Assembly (NCBI GenBank): GCA_022821085.1 | Contig: JAJEEG010000006.1 | Location: forward strand, 1,385,330-1,449,329 | Direction of reading: 5' to 3' | Source: Candidatus Latescibacterota bacterium | GTDB taxonomy: Bacteria > JAAXHH01 | DNA length: 64,000 bases | Shown: piece by piece, positions 1 to 8,111 of the stretch | Numbering within the stretch: the stretch's first letter is position 1 | How the letters are laid out: each line of letters starts with the position of its first letter | Notes under the pieces: generated by a model | The model's database searches: none | What the model was told of the DNA's origin: nothing | Seen by the model: the letters and a program-made list of their open reading frames with translations, nothing else | Program-made: the position numbers and the translations under genes

Positions 1-85
1 TTTGCAGGACATGGGACCTGATGCGTTCTTCTGCGCTAAGTATTTCGGGGAGTAAGGGATGCATGGATGGAAGGCTGCCGGTTCA

Positions 86-454
86 TCAACCCGACTGCGC
101 GACTTCGACCTCGATGTGGCGGATCAGTCCTTCCTCCGTGAAGGTGATCGTTTCGAGTCCCCGGCGCGCCACGGGCTGCCCCGTTTCGGCATTGGTGGCC
201 CGCATGGCGAATTCGAACGAGGCCGTGTCGTCGGACTCCGCCCGATAGGCGCCGACCGTCCAGTGCACGTCGGGGAAGGAGTTAAAGAAGCCGGTCATCA
301 TGTCCCTGATCTGGTCCAGGCCCTCGAACAGGCCGAACTGCGACGACCGGTAGGTGGCTTCGGGATCGAACATGGGAAACACTTCGTCCAGCACGTGACG
401 ATTCGATCGCTCGACATACAGTCTTGCCAGGTCCGCCGCTTCTCGTCGATCCAT
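86..454 (-). CDS. SnoaL-like (NTF2-fold) protein
   Basis: About 122 residues of the SnoaL/NTF2-like alpha+beta barrel type, usually a small polyketide cyclase-like or uncharacterised enzyme. The run DLARLYVERSN..VFPMFDPEA, then GLDQIRDMMTGFFNSFPDVHW, and a C-terminal ETITFTEEGLIRHIEVE strand are typical of the family. I chose the ATG at 454 because a GGAG lies about 8 nt upstream; an in-frame ATG at 478 is also possible. The longest frame, starting at 610, adds a basic, low-quality N-terminus and is unlikely. It is divergent from the next gene. The substrate cannot be told from sequence. Confidence 0.75.
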   Translation of the reverse strand: MDRREAADLARLYVERSNRHVLDEVFPMFDPEATYRSSQFGLFEGLDQIRDMMTGFFNSFPDVHWTVGAYRAESDDTASFEFAMRATNAETGQPVARRGLETITFTEEGLIRHIEVEVAQSG

Positions 455-634
455 GCCATGCGCTCCGTGGCGATGCATAAACTGTCCACCGGTGGCTGCA
501 CGGAAAATGTGCCGTTCGCTTATATGCCGTGTCAAGTTGGAAAACCGCACGAAATGCGGCCGGCGAGGATGGCCTTGGAGGATGGCCGTAAAGCATGGCC
601 GGGCAGACACGCGCCGCGGGGTTGACGCGCTGCG

Positions 635-640
635 TATAAT
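635..640 (+). promoter_or_regulatory. Perfect -10 hexamer upstream of the DTA-like gene
   Basis: TATAAT lies 27 nt before the ATG at 667, in the 212-nt divergent gap. A TTGACG sits only 7 nt upstream, too close to be its -35, so only the -10 is convincing. The rest of the gap (455-634) holds nothing else I recognise. Confidence 0.4.
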
Positions 641-666
641 CTAGGAACATCACCAGGGAGCCGACC

Positions 667-1803
667 ATGAACACAGACAACATGCTCAACGAGGTGGAAA
701 CACCGGCCGTATTACTCGATGAGACCAAAATGATGGGCAATCTGCGCGCCATGCAGGACCTGGCGGACCGGCACGGCGTCGCGTTGCGTCCCCACATCAA
801 GACCCACAAATCCCTGGAGATCGGCCGGAGGCAGATGGGCCTGGGTGCGCCGGGTGTTACCGTGGCCACGGTGGACGAGGCGCAGGTCTTCATCGAGGGT
901 GGGTTCGAGTCCATCACCGTCGCCCGGCCAGTGATATCGCCGCCGAAGTGGGACCGGCTGCTGTCCGCCGCAAAGGCTCAAGGTACCGACGTGCGCGTGG
1001 TGACCGACTCGGAGGAAGGCATCCGGGCGGCGGGCGAGCGGGCGGCGGCACATGGGCAGACCGTTGGACTGTTTCTTAAAATCGATGTGGGACTGCACCG
1101 GTGCGGCCTGCTGCCGGAGGACCCGCGCATCGGGAAACTGGCCGGGATGATCCACGATCATGCCCACCTGACATTCCGGGGCATCCTGTCCCACGCCGGT
1201 CACGCATACGGTTCGAAATCCAGGGCAGAGGCCGCCGGGGTCGCGGAAGCGGAGCGGCGCACCATGGTCGCCGTACGCGACGCCTTGCAGTCGGACGGCC
1301 TTCCGGTCCCGGAGGTCTCCGTGGGCGCCACGCCGGCCGTCCTCGCCGCGGAGCGGTTCGACGGTATTACGGAAATCAGGCCCGGGAACTACGTTTTTCT
1401 TGACCTGCTCCCGGTTCGCGTGGGCGTCGCAAGGCTTTCCGATGTCGCCCTGACCGTGCTGGCCACGGTGATCAGCAGGAACGATCGCTACTTCGTGACG
1501 GACGCCGGGTCGAAGACACTGACTTCGGATACGGGCGTCCACGGCATGACGGGCAACCAGGGTTTCGGCCTGGCCTACCCGGCATCGGGTTTCCAGCAGC
1601 CCGATGGCGAAATGATCGTGGATAAAGTCTCGGAAGAGCACGGTATGGTAGCCCGCAACGGGCTCGATCTGGCCATCGGGTCGAAGATCCGCGTGGTGCC
1701 GGTACACAGTTGTCCCGTGGCGAACCTGGCCCGGTCGTATGTCGTCCTGACCCCGGACGGACCCGAGACCTGGCCGGTGGATGCGGCGGGCGGATCAAGG
1801 TAG
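667..1803 (+). CDS. D-threonine aldolase / D-serine dehydratase family PLP enzyme
   Basis: A 378-residue fold-type III PLP enzyme (alanine racemase-like N-domain plus D-serine dehydratase-like C-domain). The N-terminal ETPAVLLD start and the RPHIKTHK motif (Lys45 would bind PLP) are characteristic. Near the C-terminus VVPVHSCPVANL supplies the His347 and Cys349 expected for the divalent-metal site of this family. Family members cleave D-threonine/D-3-hydroxy amino acids to glycine plus an aldehyde, or deaminate D-serine; sequence alone does not separate these. The ATG is preceded by GGGAG at good spacing. It converges on the helicase gene and overlaps it by 9 nt. Confidence 0.9.
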   Translation: MNTDNMLNEVETPAVLLDETKMMGNLRAMQDLADRHGVALRPHIKTHKSLEIGRRQMGLGAPGVTVATVDEAQVFIEGGFESITVARPVISPPKWDRLLSAAKAQGTDVRVVTDSEEGIRAAGERAAAHGQTVGLFLKIDVGLHRCGLLPEDPRIGKLAGMIHDHAHLTFRGILSHAGHAYGSKSRAEAAGVAEAERRTMVAVRDALQSDGLPVPEVSVGATPAVLAAERFDGITEIRPGNYVFLDLLPVRVGVARLSDVALTVLATVISRNDRYFVTDAGSKTLTSDTGVHGMTGNQGFGLAYPASGFQQPDGEMIVDKVSEEHGMVARNGLDLAIGSKIRVVPVHSCPVANLARSYVVLTPDGPETWPVDAAGGSR

Positions 1804-4800
1804 CAAACGACGCACATCGTCTTTATTGGACCGTGGCGACAGACGGCCGCGGAGGCGCGTCGGCCTACCGCAGAAGTCCACCAGACGGCCGCGGAGGCGC
1901 TTCAGGCGGCCGCGGAGGCGCTTCAGTCGCCGGTCTCCACCATCAGGCTTCATCTCGGCCAGGAACCGGGAAGGATGCTTCCGCTGCGTCGTGATGCACA
2001 GTCTTTCTTCGGCCCGCGTCAGGGCCACGTAGAACACGCGCCGCTCCTCCTCGACACCCGCTTCCGATCCGGTCATTCGGCGGTGGGGCAGGATGTCCTC
2101 CACCACGTGGAAGAGGATGACGCCTTTGTATTCGTCCCCCTTGCTCCGGTGAATCGTAGTAACGGTAATGCGGTCGCCGTCTGGCGCTGCGTCTTCCAGC
2201 ATTTCTGTCGATTGCGCGTCACTTCCCGATTGCGCGTCACTTCCCGACTCTGCCCCGGAAGCACCGAGCGGAAGGCGGGCCATCCGGTCCATCCGGTCCA
2301 TCCGGTCCGTAGCGGCTTCGGAGGCCATGGCTCCCAGGTACGCATCCACGAATGCGCTCTTGCAGGCATGCCGGGCGGCTATCCGGCGGATCGAATCGAT
2401 CGATTCCACGTCGGATGCGGCCATGCGCTGCCGACTGTTCTCCTCCTTCCTCCCGTAGTATGCGCCAAGACCCGTTTGATCCAGTATTTCATTCAGAAAT
2501 CCAACAGGAGACCCGTCTGGAGACGTATAGACACCGCGCAGGATGTCGATACCATTCCGGTAGGTTTCCACGTTCGAAATCACCTCGCGGGGCAGACCGT
2601 CCGGTCGGTCAAAGTACCGGTGGCCGAGTGACGCCGCTTCGCGCAGCTGTTCATTGGAGAGTCGCCTGGAAGGGAAAGAGAGGCTGAGGGCAAAGGACAG
2701 CGGATCGGCCCGCTCATCACGGGCAATGACGTCGAGATACGCGCCCAGGGTCCTTCCCGCGTGGGATTGGAACAGTGCACCGGCGTCGATCGGGTCGAAG
2801 GGCAGGCCCGCCTCCTTGAGCGCGGACTGCAGGGGCGCCGCGATCGACTGGACCCGGACCAGGACGGCCATGTCCCCGTATCCGTAACCCAGGTTTCTCC
2901 ACCGGCGAATCGTGCGTACCACGGCATCGGTTTCCGCTTCCAACGAAGGGCATGCGAGGACGCGGATGGTGTCTGTGCCCGATCCGGTCTCGGCCTGTAT
3001 GGGACGGATGGGCTTGTCGAAGCGGTTGACGTTGTGGGAAATGACGCTGGCGGAACGGGTTACGATGTCGGGCCTGCACCGGTAATTCGCGCCCAGGGTA
3101 TGGATCGCCGCCCCAGGATACCACCGCTGAAACGAGCGGATGTTCTCGGGGTCCGCCCCGGTGAAGGTGTTGATCATCTGGTCGTCGTCGCCCACTGCGA
3201 ACAGGTTGTTCAGGGGCAGGGAGAGCAGCCTGAGCATCAGGAACTGCACGGGGGTGAGGTCCTGGACCTCGTCCACGAGGACCGAATCGAAGCGGTGCTG
3301 GTAAGCCGAACGCGCAGCGGGATGCTCCAGGAGGATTTCCACGGCCCGGAACAACTGCTCGTCGAAGGTCATCAGGGTCCTCTCGTTCATCTGGCGATCC
3401 GCTTCCTCGCGGATTCTGCGGGCCTGGTCACCATCGAAGCCTTCGATCTCGGCGCCGGGGACGTCTCCGCCGATGGGGACGACGTCCCCGCCGATGGGCA
3501 TCAACGTTCTCCTGTATCGTGAAGCCGCTTCCTCGTACGCGATGACGAGATGTTCGGGGAATGGATAGGGCAATGCGGCGGCGTGCCGCTCGAAATCCGC
3601 CTTCAGCGCCTTTCTGAACAGGCCGGTCAACCCGCCGGGCAGTGTCTGTTCGGTAACAACGCCGTAGCCCGCGTAAGGGCTGTCCGGCGCCTGCCTGCAG
3701 ATCTCGTATCCCAGGCTGTGCAGCGTGCGGATATGGACGCCCGGCAGTCCGGCGTCGCCGTGTATACGCTCGGACATCACCTCGCTCGCCGCCTTGTTGA
3801 AGACCACGCACAGTATCCGACCGGGTTTGATGCCGCCCCGCACGGCTTCCACCACCCGGCGCGTCAACACCCGCGTCTTGCCGGAACCGGCCGGGGCGAG
3901 GGTGAGCACCACGCCGGCCCGGGGATCCAGGCACCTGGCCTGCTCCCCGGCCAGGCTCGGATTCGGGTCGGGCATCCGGATCGGTGGCTCGTTTCTTTGG
4001 CTGGTTCCGCGTCCGCAACCGTTTATACTTCCGCGTCCTGTACCACGTCCCCGTCCCGTCAGCGTCGAACGAACCTTCTCGATACACGCATCGAGATCGT
4101 GCACGACTTCACACCCGCTGAACCGGACGACTTCTCGAATTCCGTGTTCTTCGGTCAGCACCGCGTCCAACCGGATCCGGTCATCACGGCCGAACTCCCT
4201 GCCGTCGATCTCCACCGCAACGGCGCCATCGTGCGGGTCGCCATCGTACGGGTCGCCATCGTACGGGTCGCCATCATGCGGGTCGCCATCATGCGGGTCG
4301 CCGACCAGCGCGTCGATGCAGTCCGGTCCAGTCCTCACATGAAGCCGGTGAGGCAGGCCGGACCGCGTAAGTCCTTCGTGCATCATGACTTCCACTGGAG
4401 TCAGCCAGGGTTTCATTGACGTAGACAGCGCCTCGGTATTGGGAAATACCGCGCAGGTGAAATCCAGGAGCATCCGCAGTTGTTCTCTCAGCAGCGGCAA
4501 CATCGCCGCTTCGATCTCTGCTTTATCCGGTATGCGGACCGCGCCGGTGTCCAGGTCTTCCTGGTTCCATGAAGCGAAAAAATACAGGGGGATGAACCGC
4601 CTGTACGCCGGAAGCACGATACGATTGACCAGGCTGTTCAGACGGGGTGTGCACCGTGACGTCAATTTCAGTACAAGTCGGTCGGGTTCGCCCGGGATTT
4701 CCGTTTCTTCATCCGGATCGACCAGGATGGCCGTCCCCGGACGGGACTCGATGTCAGGCATTGAAAACGTGTCGGGACACCGGAAAACGGCCAGTCCCCG

Positions 4801-4980
4801 GCCCTTTCGTTCCCACCAGGACACCTCGTCCGGTTTGAACAGGGACGGACACGCGGAGGAATGTCGTTCGGCCGGTTGTATGGTATCTGCCGATTGCGTG
4901 GCGGCCGCAGATTGAGTGTCGGCCGCAAGTAGAGTGTCGGCCGCAGATTGCATGGCGTCCGCTTTGGTTGTTTCGACCAT
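1795..4980 (-). CDS. UvrD/Rep-type helicase with N-terminal DUF559-like nuclease domain
   Basis: About 1061 residues. The C-terminal two thirds is a superfamily 1A DNA helicase: Walker A LAPAGSGKT (~361-369), VLVDEVQDLTP (~565), GDDDQMI (~595), TTIHRSKGDEYKGV (~940) and YVALTRAEERL (~980). The N-terminal third has a domain (~190-305) like DUF559/Vsr-type endonucleases: TPVE, DCIDALV, VAVEIDG, then GIREVVRFSGCEVVHDLDACI. The acidic pair D223 and E257-x-D259 would be the PD-(D/E)xK site, split here by a 15-bp repeat array. I chose the ATG at 4980 (GGGAG 11 nt upstream). Longer starts at 5106 or 5253 run into the galM promoter or gene. Several low-complexity segments (A/S/D/T-rich N-terminus, DRM repeats, GSDAQS repeats, KRLRGR tail) come from tandem repeats. 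Probably a DNA repair or defence helicase-nuclease. Confidence 0.85.
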   Translation of the reverse strand: MVETTKADAMQSAADTLLAADTQSAAATQSADTIQPAERHSSACPSLFKPDEVSWWERKGRGLAVFRCPDTFSMPDIESRPGTAILVDPDEETEIPGEPDRLVLKLTSRCTPRLNSLVNRIVLPAYRRFIPLYFFASWNQEDLDTGAVRIPDKAEIEAAMLPLLREQLRMLLDFTCAVFPNTEALSTSMKPWLTPVEVMMHEGLTRSGLPHRLHVRTGPDCIDALVGDPHDGDPHDGDPYDGDPYDGDPHDGAVAVEIDGREFGRDDRIRLDAVLTEEHGIREVVRFSGCEVVHDLDACIEKVRSTLTGRGRGTGRGSINGCGRGTSQRNEPPIRMPDPNPSLAGEQARCLDPRAGVVLTLAPAGSGKTRVLTRRVVEAVRGGIKPGRILCVVFNKAASEVMSERIHGDAGLPGVHIRTLHSLGYEICRQAPDSPYAGYGVVTEQTLPGGLTGLFRKALKADFERHAAALPYPFPEHLVIAYEEAASRYRRTLMPIGGDVVPIGGDVPGAEIEGFDGDQARRIREEADRQMNERTLMTFDEQLFRAVEILLEHPAARSAYQHRFDSVLVDEVQDLTPVQFLMLRLLSLPLNNLFAVGDDDQMINTFTGADPENIRSFQRWYPGAAIHTLGANYRCRPDIVTRSASVISHNVNRFDKPIRPIQAETGSGTDTIRVLACPSLEAETDAVVRTIRRWRNLGYGYGDMAVLVRVQSIAAPLQSALKEAGLPFDPIDAGALFQSHAGRTLGAYLDVIARDERADPLSFALSLSFPSRRLSNEQLREAASLGHRYFDRPDGLPREVISNVETYRNGIDILRGVYTSPDGSPVGFLNEILDQTGLGAYYGRKEENSRQRMAASDVESIDSIRRIAARHACKSAFVDAYLGAMASEAATDRMDRMDRMARLPLGASGAESGSDAQSGSDAQSTEMLEDAAPDGDRITVTTIHRSKGDEYKGVILFHVVEDILPHRRMTGSEAGVEEERRVFYVALTRAEERLCITTQRKHPSRFLAEMKPDGGDRRLKRLRGRLKRLRGRLVDFCGRPTRLRGRLSPRSNKDDVRRLLP
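1841..1926. repeat. ~21-bp tandem repeat at helicase 3' end
   Basis: Three copies of a unit like gcggccgcggaggcgcttca, two of them adjacent (1884-1926). They encode the basic C-terminal KRLRGRL/TRLRGRL repeats of the helicase. The unit is a multiple of 3, so the frame is kept. Confidence 0.85.
2210..2309. repeat. 18-bp and 9-bp tandem repeats inside helicase gene
   Basis: Two perfect 18-bp copies of gattgcgcgtcacttccc (2210-2227, 2228-2245) encode the GSDAQS repeat. Three 9-bp copies (catccggtc, from 2281) encode DRMDRMDRM. Both lie in the linker just before the last helicase motifs. Confidence 0.85.
3463..3500. repeat. ~21-bp duplication in helicase gene
   Basis: A near-direct duplication gives the PIGGDVVPIGGDV peptide, located between the helicase 1A and 1B subdomains. 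Confidence 0.6.
4231..4302. repeat. 15-bp tandem array inside the nuclease-like domain
   Basis: Five copies of a 15-bp unit (gtacgggtcgccatc and one-base variants; the last is 12 bp). On the minus strand they encode GDPHD/GDPYD repeats. The array sits exactly between the putative PD aspartate (D223) and the ExD motif (257-259) of the DUF559-like domain, that is, in a hairpin loop. Confidence 0.95.
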
Positions 4981-5110
4981 GGGATGGTTTTCTCCCGCCA
5001 AAGGCGCATCATCGGAATCCGTTTCGCAGGCGACCCGCGGCCCGTTATATATCTGTCGGTTCGATGTACCAGCTCTCGAATCCTTGCACCGATCTGGTCC
5101 CGACATTTCA

Positions 5111-5139
5111 TTGATCGAGCCTGTCCGGTCGTGTATTTT
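5111..5139 (+). promoter_or_regulatory. Candidate promoter for galM-like gene
   Basis: TTGATC, 17 nt, TATTTT, 22 nt before the ATG at 5161. Four of six consensus matches in each box with ideal spacing. Confidence 0.5.
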
Positions 5140-5160
5140 CGGTTTGAGGAGGCCAGTGCG

Positions 5161-6270
5161 ATGGGTGCCGTAGAAGAGACCATCTGGGGAACATACCGGT
5201 CCCGGTCCGTTTTCCGCTACACGTTGAACGGGGCGAGCGGCGCGGCCGCGCACGTAACGAATTACGGCGCGATACTGCAGTCCCTGAATATCCCGGACGC
5301 GGCAGGAAACCTCGTGGACGTGGTATTAGGATTCGACACACTCGACGAGTACTCAGGCGATCATCCGTTCTTCGGCGCCACGGTCGGCCGCTGCGCCAAC
5401 CGGATCGCCGGCGGAAGGTTTACGCTGGAAGGACGGGACTACCACCTGGCGATCAACGACGGGGCCGGCCCCAATCACATCCACGGGGGACCGGGCGGAT
5501 TCGACAAGCAGGTCTGGGAACCGCTGGACTTCGGCCAGGGAGAAGAAGGCCCCTTCGTCGCGATGACCTATTCGAGCGTGGACGGGGAGGAAGGATATCC
5601 CGGCACGGTGGAAACGACGGTTACCTACACCCTTACCGGAGACGACGAACTACGGATTTCGATGGAAGCGCGGACCGACCGGACCACGGTGGTGAACCTG
5701 ACCAATCATTCCTACTGGAACCTGGACGGGCACCAGGCCGGTCCGGTGCTGGACCACGAGGTGACCCTGTTCGCCGACGCCTACACGCCCGTCGACCGCC
5801 ATCTCATTCCCACGGGCGAAATCAGGCCGGTCGCCGGGACGCCCTTCGACTTCACCGAACCTAAAACCATCGCCGCGGACATGGACGCGATTTCCCTGTC
5901 TGATTCGCAGGAGCCCGAAGGAACGGGAGGTCCCGGGGGTTACGACCACAACTTCGTCCTGCGCGACGCAGACGGGCAGGCAAGGCCGGCCGCCCAGGTA
6001 GCTTCCCGCTGTTCGGGCCTCGTCATGGCGGTCCGGACCAATCAACCGGGCGTACAGTTCTACACGGGAAACAACCTGACCGCCGTGCTCACCGGCAAGC
6101 ACGGCGCCGTGTACGGCAGGCACCACGGTTTCTGCCTGGAGACACAGGCTTTTCCCGACGCGATCAACCGGCAGGGATCGCCGGGATGGCCTCCGGTCAT
6201 CCTGCACCCGGATGATGAATACCGCCACGAGGTGTGCTACGCCTTTTCGTCCACGGCCCGGGACCGGTGA
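5161..6270 (+). CDS. galM: Galactose mutarotase (aldose 1-epimerase)
   Basis: 369 residues of the aldose 1-epimerase family, which interconverts alpha and beta anomers of galactose and other aldoses in the cytoplasm. Seen in the sequence: GRCANRIAGG, HIHGGPGGFDKQVW (active-site His), NLTNHSYWNL (second catalytic His) and FCLETQAFPDAINR with the catalytic base Glu. Length matches the family. A GGAGG 8 nt upstream fixes the ATG at 5161; the longer frame from 4948 overlaps the divergent helicase start and has a non-family N-terminus. It stands alone, followed by a repeat-filled spacer and a convergent SDR gene. Confidence 0.95.
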   Translation: MGAVEETIWGTYRSRSVFRYTLNGASGAAAHVTNYGAILQSLNIPDAAGNLVDVVLGFDTLDEYSGDHPFFGATVGRCANRIAGGRFTLEGRDYHLAINDGAGPNHIHGGPGGFDKQVWEPLDFGQGEEGPFVAMTYSSVDGEEGYPGTVETTVTYTLTGDDELRISMEARTDRTTVVNLTNHSYWNLDGHQAGPVLDHEVTLFADAYTPVDRHLIPTGEIRPVAGTPFDFTEPKTIAADMDAISLSDSQEPEGTGGPGGYDHNFVLRDADGQARPAAQVASRCSGLVMAVRTNQPGVQFYTGNNLTAVLTGKHGAVYGRHHGFCLETQAFPDAINRQGSPGWPPVILHPDDEYRHEVCYAFSSTARDR

Positions 6271-6276
6271 CCTGGC

Positions 6277-6334
6277 CGCCGACGTAGCGGTGCATGGCCG
6301 GGTCGCCGACCTGGCGGTGCATGGCCGGGCCGCC
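6277..6334. repeat. 27-bp tandem repeat in convergent spacer
   Basis: Two 27-bp copies (6277-6303 and 6304-6330) share gcggtgcatggccggg, with the first bases of a third. It lies between the stop of galM and the stop of the convergent SDR and is non-coding. Confidence 0.9.
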
Positions 6335-6381
6335 AGCGGTTCGACCGTCCCGACCCGGTCCGCCGGCAAGCCGCACCGTAC

Positions 6382-7128
6382 TCACCGTGTAAAGACGGTC
6401 TGGCGCAGATGGTCGGCGTGATCGGATACGAGGAAGGCCAGGATCCTCCCCACACCCTCGGGGTCGCCCAGGTAGGTTTCCGCCTGCTTGAGCGCTTCTT
6501 CCACCGACCCTCCCTGGGATTCGGCCGCCTGGGCGATGTTCCTGAGCTTCATGGGCGTCGCGATCCCTCCCGGACAGACCGCGTGAATGCGTATGCCGAA
6601 GGGCGAAAGCTTGCTTTCGAGGACGACCGCCTGACCGTGCACGGCCCCTTTGCTGGTCCCGTAGGCCACCGATGAACTGCCCCCCCGGACGCCGGCGCCG
6701 GAGGACAACAGGACGATGACGCCCTTTTGCTGTTCCTTCATCACGGCCGCGGCGTACTTGCAGGTAAGAAAGGACCCCTTGAGGTTGACGTCCATCACGC
6801 GCTGCCACACCGCCTCGTCCAGTTCATCCACGGGCACGTAGGCGCCTTCGAGAATGCCCGCGCAGTTGATCAGCGCGTCGATCCGTCCGAAGTCTTCGAC
6901 CGCGCCCGCCATCAGCGCCTCGACCTGCCGGGCGTCCGAAACGTCCACCACCTGGTATGAAGCCTCGCCGCCCGCGGCGTGTATATCGCCGAAAGTCTCC
7001 TTCAGCCCGGCTTCCTCGATGTCGGCCAGGACGGTCCGCCCTCCAGCCTCCGCACAACTCAGGGCCGCGGCCCGTCCGATGCCCATCGCAGCGCCAGTTA
7101 TGACCACCGTCTTGTTCTCGAGCGACAT
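6382..7128 (-). CDS. Short-chain dehydrogenase/reductase
   Basis: 248-residue classical SDR. Cofactor motif TGAAMGIGRAA near residue 11, LADIEEAG suggesting NAD preference (acidic residue after beta2), INCAG for the NNAG motif, and the catalytic Ser/Tyr/Lys in SSGAGV...AYGTSKGA. AGGAAGGG lies upstream of the ATG. The C-terminus is short and lacks the usual VDGG strand, ending in HLRQTVFTR, so the last residues may be altered. Substrate unknown; no operon partner. Confidence 0.9.
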   Translation of the reverse strand: MSLENKTVVITGAAMGIGRAAALSCAEAGGRTVLADIEEAGLKETFGDIHAAGGEASYQVVDVSDARQVEALMAGAVEDFGRIDALINCAGILEGAYVPVDELDEAVWQRVMDVNLKGSFLTCKYAAAVMKEQQKGVIVLLSSGAGVRGGSSSVAYGTSKGAVHGQAVVLESKLSPFGIRIHAVCPGGIATPMKLRNIAQAAESQGGSVEEALKQAETYLGDPEGVGRILAFLVSDHADHLRQTVFTR

Positions 7129-7454
7129 GTAGCTGCCCTTCCTCGTATGGTTTTGCGGGATGTGGTTTCGTGAGATTTACCCGCATTCACCGATTCATGC
7201 CTGTTTCATGCCAGTCCTCTCTGGTATTCTAATCCCTGGCCGTCCATTAATCAAACCCCGATGCGACATGGCGCTTCCCGCGGCGTTTCATTACCCCGGT
7301 ACACCCCCAAATGCCTTGACAGGCGTACTACACGTGTGTAACCTTATGACAGGCGCGAAGATAGGACCCGCGGCGAACCCGGTTTCCGGATCAGCAGTCA
7401 TATTAACTAAACCCATCCGGATCGGACCTAACCAGATATCGACAGGACCCTTTC
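7129..7454. other. 326-nt divergent intergenic region
   Basis: It separates the SDR (minus) from the molybdopterin oxidoreductase (plus) and should hold promoters for both. I see TTGACA at 7316-7321 with TAACCT 17 nt downstream, and the palindrome acacgtgt between them. No coding potential or stable RNA is evident. Confidence 0.6.
7316..7344 (+). promoter_or_regulatory. Candidate promoter with CACGTG palindrome
   Basis: Perfect -35 TTGACA, 17-nt spacer, weak -10 TAACCT. The spacer contains acacgtgt, which could be an operator. The leader to the ATG at 7455 would be about 100 nt. Confidence 0.35.
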
Positions 7455-8096
7455 ATGGACCGGCGACATTTCCTGGAGACCCTCGCGGCCGGACTCGTTG
7501 CCGGAGGAGCCGTGCTTCCCACGCTTCATTCCGTGGCCGGCCCCCTGCTGGTTCCCGTCGAAAAAGACGAAGAGGGCCTGACCCCCCTGCGCAGGTTCTT
7601 CGCCGTAGCCATCGTCTCTTTTCCACCGAAAATCGACGTCGAAACGGAACGGCTCGAGATTGAAGGCGCCGTTTCGTCTCCATACGCACTGGGGTACGAA
7701 GAATTGCACGAGTGGCCGCAGGTCACGCAGGAAAGCATCCTTCGTTGCGTCGGCGGCGCCCAGGGAAGAGCCCATTGGGCCGGCGTGCGGTTGCGCGACC
7801 TGCTTGATAAGGCGGGCATGGACCCGGACGCCCGTGACGTCATTTTCTACGGGGCCGACGGCTACGAGAGCAGCGTACCCGTAAACGAGGCGATGAAGAA
7901 GACCAGCATGCTGGCCCTCGAAATGAACCATGAGCCGCTGTGGGCCAAGCATGGCTCGCCGGTGCGCCTGGTCATGCCCGGCATGTATGGGTACAAGCAG
8001 GTCAAGTGGATTACCCGGATCGAAGTCACCCGCAAGAACCACAAGGGATACTGGGAGAACCGCGGTTATTCGGACGATGGACGGATCAAATCCTGA
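7455..8096 (+). CDS. Sulfite-oxidase-fold molybdopterin oxidoreductase
   Basis: 213 residues with a Tat-like leader (DRRHFLETLAAGLVAGGAV), so probably folded with Mo cofactor and exported. The core matches the oxidoreductase molybdopterin-binding domain: ILRCVGGAQG carries the Cys expected to bind Mo, followed by GVRLRDLLDKAG, GADGYESSVP, LALEMNHEPL, HGSPVRLVMPGMYGYKQVKWI. It resembles the short single-domain YedY/MsrP-like group rather than full sulfite oxidase, since no dimerisation domain follows. Its gap to rmlB is only 15 nt, so the two may be co-transcribed. Substrate unknown. Confidence 0.88.
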   Translation: MDRRHFLETLAAGLVAGGAVLPTLHSVAGPLLVPVEKDEEGLTPLRRFFAVAIVSFPPKIDVETERLEIEGAVSSPYALGYEELHEWPQVTQESILRCVGGAQGRAHWAGVRLRDLLDKAGMDPDARDVIFYGADGYESSVPVNEAMKKTSMLALEMNHEPLWAKHGSPVRLVMPGMYGYKQVKWITRIEVTRKNHKGYWENRGYSDDGRIKS

Positions 8097-8111
8097 GGAG
8101 CCGGGCTTTCT

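Noticed and set aside
4981-5253. Longer N-terminus for the helicase (start at 5253 or 5106)
   Set aside because: The first codons run into the galM start region and lack a ribosome-binding site; ATG 4980 has GGGAG upstream.
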